From Euglena gracilis (taxonomy: Eukaryota; Euglenida; Euglenophyceae; Euglenales): DNA of 64,000 bases. The notes under the pieces are model-generated. The model did no database searches. It was not told the DNA's origin and saw only the letters and a program-made list of their open reading frames with translations. Below, in pieces: positions 22,409 through 32,800 of this stretch (positions are counted from its first letter, which is position 1; every line of letters begins with the position of its first letter). The stretch covers positions 96,104,406 to 96,168,405 of the forward strand of contig CP154956.1 of NCBI GenBank assembly GCA_039621445.1, given 5' to 3'. The translations under genes and the position numbers were made by a program.

Positions 22409-23137
22409 TAGAAACTGGGGGGGGCAGGGGGGCGGCCACCCCCCCCCCCCCCCGAGATGTTTTCGCCCCCCAAGAATTTTTTGACTCAAATTTTTTTGCC
22501 CCCCCCCCCCGAAAAAAAGTTACCCTCCGAAAATATTTTTGCAGGTTGTGAAAAAATTCTTTCAGATTAAGAACCCGACTTTTCATTGAACTTTCAGGTG
22601 TTTTTGCTATTGGACATCGCTACCGTCTCGCCGCCCTTCGTTGGCAGGGGGGGGGGAGGGGGGTCCCAACTATACTGCCAACCCCCCCTCAAAAAATCAG
22701 CCAAAAACTGGCACCGAAGGCACCGGAAAAAATTTTAAGGCCTTTTTTTTGGTCTAAAAAGTCCATTTTTGGTTTCAAAATTTTCATCTGTCTCGGGGGG
22801 GGGTCGGCACTAGGGGGGGGTCCCGAAAATCCCAACTGTACAGGGGGGGGGGTCCCAAAAAAGTAGCACCCCTCCAGACGCCGGGTTTAGGACAGAACCA
22901 GCGTCCCTCCCCCCTTTTTTGCAGTAGAATCTAGTTCAAAGTGGCCAGAAGTGGTCAAAAACATCCAAAATTGCAAAAAAATGAAATTTTATGACTTTTT
23001 CATTTTTGTGGAAGGAAGGCGGGCCGATCCTACCCAGTTTTAGCAATGGCCAAAAGTTTTCAAAGGGCCTGAAATTTCAGTGACGTTCAGGGCACGGTTT
23101 TATCTTAAGATTTCACTTTTGCATGAAATCTCTTTTT

Positions 23138-24015
23138 CACGGTGGGTAGCACAGCTTTACCCATACCGTGCCCCAGGCCCAGGGAAATGTCTCTTTTGGC
23201 CCTCGCCATAAGGAGAACCTCCTCGTGACTCACTGTGCGCTCACAGGTCAGCGGCAGCCATACGGAGGTTGCTGTACAAAGAGAAGTTCGGTGCTTTGGT
23301 GAGAGGTCCGTGGCAAATGAGCAAGGCTCATCTTCAATATATAAAGTGCCCGAGGGGGGGGTCGTGCTGAGATTGCCAGTGGATGGCGTGTGTGTGTCAG
23401 GTCTTTAGGTGGTGTATTAGGGAGTGTTAGCTTGGGCTTGGGCTGTCTCTCCCAATCTCTCTCCCAATTATCTCTCATATTAATAAAATGGGGGTGTTGG
23501 GGTCGCGGGGGGGGGGGGTCGCGGGGGGGGGTCGCGGGGAGGGTCGCGGGGTGGAAATGGGTATCGCAGCAGTGTGACTTGTGTGACGTCATCTTGTCCT
23601 CAAATTTTAGATCCCAATTAGGAATTTGCACACCATTTGGGTCCGAAAATAGGTCCAATTAGGAATTTGGGTCCAATCTTTTGTATTTTTGATTCTTAAT
23701 TGAGAGGCAAATTACTAATTAATGCGAATTTTTTGAACTTTTCGGAAGCCCGAATTGGGTCCAAGATGTGGTCGCGGGGGGTCACAGGGGGGGGTCGCGG
23801 GGGGGTCGCGGGCGAAACACCCCCAATAATACAACCTGCGAAGGATCTGAAAAAGATGTCCAGTGTACTGCACGGTGGGTAGCATAGCTTCACCCATATC
23901 GTGCCTGTGAGCGCGGTAGATTTACAGAGGTTGCTGTACAAAGAGATGTTCGGTGCGTTGGTGAGAGGTTAGTGGAAAATGAGCAAGGCTCATCTTCAAT
24001 ATTTAAAGTGCCTGG
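23138..24015. repeat. Direct-repeat pair flanking a 0.5-kb insert
   Basis: 23138-23352 and 23870-24015 share CGGTGGGTAGCA-AGCTT-ACCCATA-CGTGCC, GTTGCTGTACAAAGAGA and GAGCAAGGCTCATCTTCAATAT-TAAAGTGCC in the same order. The copies enclose the 23487-23828 element. The pair could be LTR-like or a segmental duplication. Confidence 0.7.
23487..23828. mobile_element. GGGGGTGTT-ended short element, copy 2
   Basis: Starts GGGGGTGTTGGGGTCGCGG and ends GGTCGCGGGCGAAACACCCCC, giving inverted ends. The interior has GACGTCAT, AATTAGGAATTTG and GGTCCGAAAATAGG. AATAA lies outside both ends and may be a duplication. Homologous to 14906-15140 and, inverted, 14166-14275. Confidence 0.65.
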
Positions 24016-24239
24016 GGGGCATGTGTGTTCTTTAACTTCTGTGCCCTCCATGGCGTGTTTGTGTCAGTGGCTCGGTGATGAGGACCCACGCGTCCTGGCA
24101 AGGGATTGTATGTGTTTCGTGACTGTGTTAGCTATGGTTGCTTTGAGGGCAATAGGGGTGCAAGTTGGAGGCTTCTGGTCGGATACAAAGAGTATGGCAC
24201 AAGAGAGGCTGTGGTAGATGGATTCCATTTGGAAGTCAG

Positions 24240-24640
24240 TGGAGAGGTCAGTGAAGAAGCTCGAGACCAATTGTTTTGAGATTTTTTTGCCAGCGTAAGG
24301 GATAACCCTTGCCAGACATCTGCTTCAACTTGTCGTTGGAGCCATCCCTCCCGTTGCCCCAAAAGGACTTTTAGGAGGGTGGACATCAACGTGCGGCCTT
24401 CTTGGCCCATTCCGCCAACAGTCGAGGACAAAGGCTGTAAGCCTCCAACCACGGCGCGCACAAGCGGCATCATATTTGCGATGTTTGTCCTTTTCTTGTC
24501 TTTCTTGCCAAGCCTGGAGTTGAGAAGCTTGAGCCAGGGGGCTGGTATGTGTGTATGGCGGATGGTGACATCAATTGCGACTGGGCCATCACTGTCGAGC
24601 CGTGGAATGAAGACATCCCCTGGGGCGACGGCAAATGGAA
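24240..24640 (-). pseudogene. LINE ORF tail, copy 2
   Basis: Minus strand reads APGDVFIPRLDSDGPVAIDV, then in a second frame WQERQEKDKHRKYDAACARR followed by GWRLTAFVLDCW, then VEADVWQGLSLTL. The PGDVFIxR(F/L)D, KDK-KY..C.RRGW and VEA.VWQGL blocks are shared with 17689-18262. Frameshifted and truncated. Confidence 0.6.
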
Positions 24641-25129
24641 AGAAATTTTTTTGGACACAAACAATGGCACTTTTTTGGTATTTTTAAGGACCTTTGATCC
24701 AGTGCTCCAACCGGAAGGATGAGAAAAAAAGCAAAACTGAAAAGTGCAATCACAAAATTTCAAAAACATGTGAACATAGGAAATTCCAAGCTGCAGACCT
24801 GGATGAGTTCATGACAACATTCGCGAAGTGGGTGCATGATGCTCTTTTTGACACAGAGAACATAGACTGCAGAAAAAGCTCAAAGAAAAGTTCTTTGCGA
24901 GCAAGCCAGGTTCCGAGGCGGCCTTGGGTGGATCCTTGCCCGCCACTTTTTCCTTGCAAAAATGAAAGAGGCCCTGGAATCCCAAAGGCAACCATTGGCA
25001 GACACCGTGGGGGGGGGGAGAAATATGAAAATTTCTGGAAAAAAAAAAACAGAAAAGGATTGTCCTCACTGGCGGTTCACAAGCTGTGTTGGGAACATGA
25101 TACTGTTAGGAAAGGACAGAGGATGTTTC

Positions 25130-25265
25130 TCTGAACTTGGGGGTAGCCGCCTTTGTCCAAGACTGGAGGGGGGGGGTGGCCGCCTCAAATAAAGGTGGGG
25201 GGGGGTGGCCGCCTTTGTCCTGAGGCGGGTGGGGGGGTGGCCGCCTCAGGACAAAGGCAGCCATC
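25130..25265. repeat. GGTGGCCGCCTTTGTCC inverted words
   Basis: Four GGGGTGGCCGCCT words; the last two form a hairpin via CCTTTGTCCTGAGGCGG and its partner CCGCCTCAGGACAAAGG. Confidence 0.8.
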
Positions 25266-25344
25266 CCCCCACCTTCCTTGATATAATCCCTTTTCGTTTC
25301 CGGGGACACATTGTCACATTTTTTTTGCGCAAAATACAGTCCCA

Positions 25345-25445
25345 CACCGGACGCCGGGTTTTGAACAGAACTGGCATCCCTAACCCCAGGTTTTCAGACA
25401 GAGCCGGCTTCTGGTCCTGAACCCGCCCCAAACGCCGGTTTAAGT
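25345..25445. repeat. GACGCCGG-family words, degenerate
   Basis: GGACGCCGGGTTTTGAACAG and decayed relatives ending AACGCCGGTTTAAG. Confidence 0.7.
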
Positions 25446-25721
25446 ATGGTTTGGAGGCAGCACAAAACCCCAAAATGGCCACTTTGGGGGAGGGGACACT
25501 TTCGGAGCATTGCGGCAAAAGAAATATTGAAATATTTCACTTGAAATATTTCATGAAATTTCAGAAATATATTTTCCGCTTCTTGAAAGATTTGAAATTT
25601 GGACCCTTCCTGACAACCCGCTTGAATGGGAAAGTATGGTGAGGTCCTGGATCCTTCATGGTTGCAAAAATGGGGGAATATTCTTCATCTTTCAAAATAT
25701 TTCCGAAATTTTAACTAAAAA

Positions 25722-25790
25722 AAATGGCGCCCCTAATGGAAACCGTGTCATTGCCGCAGGCGCCCCTAATGGAAACCGTGTCACCCCCTG
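25722..25790. repeat. GGCGCCCCTAATGGAAACCG direct repeats, left cluster
   Basis: Two copies of a roughly 30-bp unit (GGCGCCCCTAATGGAAACCG plus TGTCA). Two further copies lie at 27186-27245, so the clusters bracket the zinc-finger relic. Confidence 0.9.
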
Positions 25791-26058
25791 GTTTCCCTCC
25801 GCTCACCTTCTTATGGCTAAAAGCACGGCCAACTTTATGAATGTTTTTTTGCCACCTCCCCCAAGAATAGTTCTCCCAAGAACAGCTGCTCTCGCGGTGT
25901 ACCAGTGTACCAGTGTACCAGGTGTACCAGGCGAGCGTCATTGAACAATGTGTGGCTCAACGTGAGCAGCAGTCGGGAACCATGTTCGTTTCAGGGAATC
26001 GTCGGGCAACCTCTTTTCTTCTTTGCTATTCCCAAAAACTCTTTTCATAGAAACGTGA

Positions 26059-27001
26059 ATGCCGTCGCTCGGGCATTCCGGAAAACCACCACCGAGGGAG
26101 TTGCGTTGCCTTTATGCAGAATGCCAGTTCCCCCGCTTCAACGAACTATTTTCGCGTTCCCTGGAGCGCGAACGCGCGCAGAAGGCAGTTTCTTCAGTGG
26201 TTCGGCCTGCAGCTGACGTCCTGCAGCCTGAAGAGCTGGACCAGTTGCTGCAGGAGGAGAATTGGCCCAACGCTTAGGACTGAGGGGAGTTCTTTGCGCC
26301 GCATGTAGCACGGAGCCCTTTCCCAGGTAACCTCAACAACAGTCACAGAACATATGTGTCTTCAACTTTCTCCACAGCGACGGCATCATCACCGTCACCA
26401 TCGACGATGACTATGTTGATCTCACCCAACTGCCCGTGCCGACGACCACCTCCATCTGCCTCAAAACGAAGGAGGCAACGACGGGCCGGCAACCATATAT
26501 TCACTTTGTGAGGCGGCCGAAAATCCTTTAATTTTTGTTCGACAAAATCCTGACCGTTGACGCACAACCCACACACTCACTCTCGAAATCCCCCCGGGGG
26601 AGGGGTCACACATGTGTTAAGTTAATCTATGCCGGCAAAACGGCGCGGAACGTTGCGCGCTGGTCAACTTGGGCAAATTAATGCCCCCCCCTCCCCCGAG
26701 TGAGGAGAACGTGGTCCTCAATCAGGACCTGTTCCCTGACCCCCCCCTCTTCCCCACCGCGGAGTCCACTCCTGCGCCTGTACCACCCCTCCCTGACCAA
26801 CCCCCCGTGCCCCGTGCTGTCTCCCGACTGCCCGGAAAACAGGAGAAATGTGGGTTTTGTGGTATCCAAGCATCCAAATTGTGTGCAGCTCAAAAAAGTT
26901 GTGTGTGATGCCTGCAGGTTGGCATACCATTTTCATTGCCAAGATTTGCGGCGTCCACCAAAATATGGCTCCTTTTTGTGTAAAGCGTGTCGACTTCCGT
27001 G
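26059..27001 (+). pseudogene. Degenerate protein-coding region with PHD-like zinc finger
   Basis: Readable blocks in different plus frames: AECQFPRFNELFSRSLERER and VLQPEELDQLLQEENW (to 26277); GIITVTIDDDYVDLTQLPVP (about 26381-26535); EKCGFCG; then, one base shifted, VVCDACRLAYHFHCQDL and YGSFLCKACRLP ending at a TGA (27001). CxxC...CDxC-x4-YHFHC...CxxC is the PHD-type arrangement, but the first CxxC and the rest are out of frame, apparently around an A6 run near 26890. It could be a decayed transposon protein, since matching repeat clusters bracket it, or a gene with unseen introns. Confidence 0.45.
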
Positions 27002-27185
27002 ATCTCTGCCGCCCAGTGTCCCTCTCATCCGTCTCGTTTTCGCCGTTTCCAGTGTTGGAGGGCCCCCCCCCCCCCCCCCGGACGGCCTCACCTGTTGAGG
27101 ACCACCTCGGCCTCTCGACCGAAATTTTGCCGACATTAGTAGCTGTGTCTTTTCCTCGTACTCATGCTTTTCCAATGCGCACCCA

Positions 27186-27250
27186 CAGGCGCCCCTAATG
27201 GAAACCGTGTCACTGCCACAGGCGCCCCTAATGGAAACCGTTGCCACAGG
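27186..27250. repeat. GGCGCCCCTAATGGAAACCG direct repeats, right cluster
   Basis: Two copies, same orientation as 25722-25790. Confidence 0.9.
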
Positions 27251-27712
27251 CTCTTGAAATCCGTGTTCATGACCACAAATTTCGGGGCAGGCATTTGGCA
27301 GGCTGAACACGGTTTTAAAAGAAGTCGGTATGAAACGTCCTGAATGAGGTGGTGTGGCGGCCTAGAATCGCGACTTTTTAAGTCCCCCAAAAGTCCTTTT
27401 TTGGTCATGTTTTGCGCAACTTTCGCCATTTTTTAGCCCTTTTTTGTCCAAAAATGACCTTCTTGGGTCCCTTTTTCAACCCTATAAAAATCGAAATTTT
27501 TGTGCAATTTTTTTTTGTTGGGGCAGTCAGGCACAGCATGGGGGGGGGTTGGATGGGCCGCGGCCGGGGGGGGGGGTCCCGGACTTGACCAATCCGCGCG
27601 TCTAGCCTCCCATGAACGTGCACGTCAGGAACAGACAATACATGCACTCTAAAAAAACACAAATTACTATTTCACACAAATGCAGAGAGGATCATGACTT
27701 CAAGCCGGTTCA

Positions 27713-27787
27713 GGCGTGAAACCTGTGCCTGGGACGCCGGTTCAGGCGGCAGCCCGAACCGGCGTCCCAGGCACAGGTTCACGCCCG
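27713..27787. repeat. GACGCCGGTTC long hairpin
   Basis: Arms of about 30 bp (GGCGTGAAACCTGTGCCTGG with CCAGGCACAGGTTCACGCC; one bulged base) around GCGGCA. A member of the GACGCCGG word family. Confidence 0.9.
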
Positions 27788-28249
27788 AAGCCCGACTGGC
27801 CACATTATGGCCACAGAATTCGGCCATAATGCACACAGCTCTCAAATCCTACAGTTCAGGTTGCATATTGCATATTAAAAGAAAGCTCTTGCCAACACCT
27901 TTCGCTTGGTACCCACAGAACTCAGCCAGATTGCAAAGCGCTCTGAAAATCAGCGATCGCATTTTTCCGCATTTTCCGGACCTTGTTTGCAGATCTGAAA
28001 TTCCACTTTTCAGCAGCCATGTTGCCCATCGATCGAAAGCTCTTCTCAAGGGCTTTCAGCAGATGGCCTTATATTTCTGCCACGCTGCATGGTATTCTAT
28101 TTCTGAAATTCTCCAAAATTGGCCAAAAGGAAATTGTTGCTCAAAATCCACCAATTTCTGGCCCAAGACCACCCAAAAACTGCTCAGATATGATTGCCAC
28201 CTGTCTGCAAACCCTTTTGGACACTTTTTGGCACTTTTTATCTTCGGTC

Positions 28250-28405
28250 CCCCAGACGCCGGTTTCATGCACGAACCGGGTCCCCAGACGCCGGTTTCAT
28301 GCCCGAACCAGCGTCTGGGACGCCGATTCGGCACAGAAATTTCCCGCCCGAACCGGCGTCCCAGACGCCGGTTCGGCGTGAAACCGGAGCCCCAGACACG
28401 GTTTC
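28250..28405. repeat. GACGCCGGTTTCATGC array
   Basis: Five or more alternating words CAGACGCCGGTTTCATGC, GAACCGGCGTCCCAGACGC and relatives. The 254-residue open frame crossing this region contains these repeats and no recognisable domain. Confidence 0.85.
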
Positions 28406-28865
28406 AAGCAAAGTACGAGTGGGCAATGAAATTTCCTTCTCAATTTGTTGTTACATAAATAGATCAGTCTAAGTCAGATATGTGACAGAATTGCAGCAAG
28501 AGTTGTCGAAACTTGTTTCAAATTGTTAAATCTCATGTTTTCAAAGGTCGCACTGCAAGGCAATTGTTAACTGACCTTGTTTCATGCAAAGGTCAGGCAG
28601 ATTTTCACGTCATGAAAGGGTTGGCAACAAAAGAATTACATTTTGCTCCACCAAAAACTTAAACCGGCATTTGGGCCGCCCAGGTTCACAACACAACCGG
28701 AGAGAAATTCTTACAAACTGAAAGTTGTAATTGTCAAATATTTTGGGTTCAAGGGGTGTGTTGGTGCATGTGTTGCATGCTTAAGGTTCCACATCCTTTC
28801 CCATGCACGTTTGATGCCTTTGTGGTGTGCCCATTTTCAAGTGCCAAGGAGCCGACCCCCCCCCC

Positions 28866-29125
28866 CCAAGGCTTCCCATAACCCCCCCCCCCCACTTATA
28901 ACCCCCCGGGGGTTATAGGATCCTGTTTAGTGCCGAGGGGGGGGGGTTTATAAGTGGGGCAGTGGGTGGTGTTAGCCTTGGCGGTTCTCTTTGCCTTCTC
29001 ATGGCTTCCGGGGGGGGGTGGGGTTATAAGTCACAGTTTAGTGGTTGGGCCCGAGGGGGGGGGGGGTTATAAGTAGGGGGGGGGTCATAGGATGGGGGGG
29101 GGTTATAAGTGGGGGGTCGGGTTTA
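28866..29125. repeat. CCCCACTTATAACCCCC array
   Basis: Words GGGGGTTATAAGTGGGG and reverse complement, plus ATAGGATCCTGTTTAGTG. The latter two recur together at 34645-34735. Confidence 0.85.
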
Positions 29126-29719
29126 CATCCAAGGTCAGCCAGTCCAAAGTTGGCCAGTGGAAATTCCAGTGGACCCTGCGGGGGGGGGGGGGTCCGCTAG
29201 CATCAATGTGTTTTTTTTAAAAAAAGTGCCAAAAAATGCCTGAAAAGAAAAAGGGAAATTTGATTGAAAAAACTCATTGTGAAACACCTAAACCATACTT
29301 CGAATCCTATTGAGTTCAAAAAACTGCCCAAAAATAGTCAAAAACATCCAAAACTGCAAAAAAAAATGCAACTATAATGACTGTTTCATTTTTTTTTGAA
29401 AGATTGTTTTGGCAGAAATGACTCGTTGGTGTTTTTTGTTTTTTTTTGAAAAACATTGTTAGAATTAAAAGTACAACAAAAAAAAGTCCAAAAATGCAAG
29501 TTGCCAACTGTGCTAGCTAGTGGAAATTTTTTTCCAACCGGCGCACAAAATGGCCAAAAATGCTGGGAGCAACAGCCAGATGTGGCAAAAAAGAAGCGAT
29601 GATGAGGGGTGTGAAAGTGTGTGGAATTGGGGCAAAGAAGGCTGGCAAAAGTGGCAGGACCGGGGGGCGAAAGGCTCCTGGCCTGGGGACAGAAATTCAA
29701 TAAATTAATAAGGTTAGCT

Positions 29720-29881
29720 ATGAGCATCATATGGCACATCTCTCTGGCAGCTTTGTTCATGCCTCAATTCACAAGCATGTTGCCGTTGTTGCGTGCCTTG
29801 GATGCAGCTTCTTTGGCTGATGCAGCACGCAGCATTGCACCATTTGCTTTGCGGCGCTTGAGCCCTCATCTAAAGCCTCGA
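29720..29881 (+). CDS. RraA-like exon 1
   Basis: ATG at 29720 is the first in-frame Met (MSIIWHISLAALFMPQF); the family match begins at LRALDAASLADAARSIAPFA. An upstream AATAAG could serve as a spliced-leader acceptor. It ends before ACCGGGCC, whose GGGCC pairs with GGCCC near the next exon. Confidence 0.65.
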
Positions 29882-32800
29882 ACCGGGCCATCAATGTGTG
29901 CATTTTTTATTCACCTCCTTTTTCTCTTCCTTGATGTCTTTGAATCATGTTGCGCATAATTAAGGACCCCCCCCCGTGAAGGAGGCAAGGAGACATATAG
30001 GAAATTTTGGACTCTCCCGATCATTTTGGAATATCCAGAATTTCCTACAACTCCTGAGAGATGTCCCCCATGCAATCAGTTTTTTATTTAGTTGGAGACC
30101 CCGACCTGTAGGCAGGTGGGACCAGAAATTTTGCCGGGGAAATGGCCAAAATGTCATAAAGAGTTTTTTTGGGGGGTTTTCACCTGAATATTCAGGTTGA
30201 AAATCCAAACCCACCTGGATTTGGCTTTTTAGGCTTTTTTTTTCCAGGAACCAGCAAGGTGACCCCCCCCAGGAACCCCCAGGGAAGGTCAGCCAGCACC
30301 TTTTTCTAGTCAACACCTTCTTTCCAGCTGTGCAATAGATGCCGTGCAGCAAGGCGCAGTTTAAGTGCAGTTGCTCACACATGCACTCTGCCAGAAAATT
30401 TTATACCCCTCTGAGAAAAAAAAATATTTTTTTTACTTGGGTTGAACAACAGCGCCTTGTGTCATGGGTTGGAGAGTCACAACAGCCACTGTGACGCCAC
30501 TCTCATATTTAACCCAAGAAAGAATTTTTTTCATCGGGGGGTATAAAAGCTTCTTTGGTATACTGTGAAGCAAAATGGATCCCGCACGTTTAAGTATGGG
30601 ACTGGGAGGTTTGGGGGGGGGGTGCCTGGAAGCATTAGGTGTTACCATGCCCTCCTCCCGATAATGTCCCATACCTGGCTCAACCACAGGGTGTGTATGG
30701 GACTGTGGGACACTATGGGGGGGGGGCTGTATCGGGGGGATGGTGTCCCGCCCCCCGATGGTGCTTGTAGCCCCTGTCACAGGACCCGGCCGGCCGTAAA
30801 GGAATTATCGGGGGTGGGGCATGGTACATGCCGCTCGCTGCGCAGGAAGAGGATCTTTTTGTTTTCGTTCTTGGATGGTTGGGGGGGGGGGCTGAACGAG
30901 GCCAAGTCCGAGTAGTATGCCCCCCCCTCGGAGACCAACCTGCCACTAAGTTATTTTGCACATTTGTTGACCTGGGCCCGGCATTCCTTAGGAAAAGGAG
31001 TTCGCCTTATTGGAGAAGCACAAACGGTGCGTTGTGCTATGAATGATTTCCACCTGGGCCGTTGCTGTAGCTGGCACAAGAAATGTCAGCATGTGTTGGG
31101 GTATTGGTATGGTATGAGCATGGGTGTGGTGTGGGTGTGGTGTGGGTGTGATCCATCCAGGATTTTTCCCAGCAAATTTAGGAAAATCCAAAAATACTCC
31201 ATCCATTCCAAATTCAGTTAACACCCAATTTTTTTTCGGCGTTTTTGCACCAATTTTTGGAATGTATTTTTTCCCGAGCCACCTGTTAGAATGTGTGTCG
31301 ATTATCAAAAATGAAAAAGTGTTTTTTTTGTTTTACTTTGCAATTTGAAGTCTGGGATTTCATCAATTTTTGAATGTTCGATTTGGGAAAACCTCGGAGG
31401 GATTTTTGATGTGAATTCTGATGGCTTTGCAGTGGTTTTTTTTCAGCGGTTCAAGAGATTTTTTTTTTGCATGGGTTTGGTTTTGGGTATGGGCATGGGA
31501 TGGACACGGGTACACGGGTAAGGGCATGGAGTTGGCATTGCCCCTCACACAGCAGAGTTGTCGCCATTGAAAGAGGCATGTGTTCTATTTTTTCGCCATT
31601 CTTGAAGATCGGAAGTTGACTGGAAAGTATCATGTCAGTTTCGCAGTCAACGACTTGATGATTTTGTGTTGCAAAGCCTGGTAATCCATGCCCTCCCCAA
31701 CTGTCCAGCTACCCATGCAGTCGTGGATGCACTCCGGCAGAGCCCAAGCCCAGGCACAGTGCTTGTGGTCACTCTGTTGCTTTATCTGGGTCCTTTTTTT
31801 TTACCCCCTTTGGGGGTGACTGGTTAGTTTTTCAGAAGGATTGAATAGTTTTGGAATCCGATCAGTCAGGAATTCCCATCAGTGGTCTCAGGAGTGGTGT
31901 AAACACATTGCAACCACCCCCAAGAGGCGCAAGGGACAAGAGCAATGGTGTGTTTGCGATTGAGGGCTCACCAACCCATGCCTGTGCTGGGCACAGGCTC
32001 TCTTTTGCATCAATGTGCATGAATGCAAGGTCGGGGATCTCACACCAAAGAGAATACAACCCCAACAACCCCTTGACACATTATTTAACATCCCCCCCCT
32101 GTTTTGTGTCCTGCATGCGCGGAAAACAATCCCCTTCTTTCAAGAACTTCCCTCGATCCAGAAAATGCCCGTGTGGAATTGGTTTGACAGACCCTTCTTC
32201 TGAGGTTGGGCATTATGTTGTCCTTTCATTTTGACTGCCCCCAGCAGTTAAGTTTTTTTTTTGTGCAGTTCCCCAAGGGGGGTGTGGTCAGACCTTTTTT
32301 CCCCTCTTTCCTTTTTCCTCTTCCCCCGGTCCTATGATTCAACGTTGGATAAATGTGAGGTGATGGGCAACATTTTTGGGTAATTTCTTTTTGGGGGGAC
32401 ATGGTCAGGGTTAGGGAAACATTGTCGTTCCAAAGAGGTTTAGGGCAAGGCCCAAGGTATCAGGTTTGACTGTATTTGGGCCTAACTGGCCCTGTCTGCT
32501 TACCAAAACCAAACCAAAACCAGGTCTTACGGCCTTAACCTTACCCTGACCCTATTCCTACCCCAAACTCTAACTCTAACTCTAACCCATAACCAGGGGG
32601 GGGAGAAAATTGCACCGTGCAATTTTTTTTGCAATTTTGTGCAATTTTCGACTTTCCTGAAATGTGCAATTTTTTTTGCAATTTTGTGCAATTAATTGCA
32701 CATGGCCCAAGGGCATTTTGTTTTGGAAAATGTCAGTTTTGGTGAAATATTCCGTTCAAAGGCTGTTTATTGTTGGTTCACTCAATGTTCAAACACAATC

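Noticed and set aside
27694-28458. 254-codon plus-strand open frame
   Set aside because: Contains several copies of the GACGCCGG repeat at both ends, so openness is a by-product of repeats.
31067-31720. GT-AG intron GTAGCT...ATGCAG between RraA-like exons 2 and 3
   Set aside because: In frame, but leaves three extra residues compared with the family; the CTG/CAG nonconventional junction gives NDF-HAVVDAL at consensus length.
32460-32600. Subtelomeric or telomere fusion site
   Set aside because: Only a few degenerate CTAACCC-like units; insufficient.
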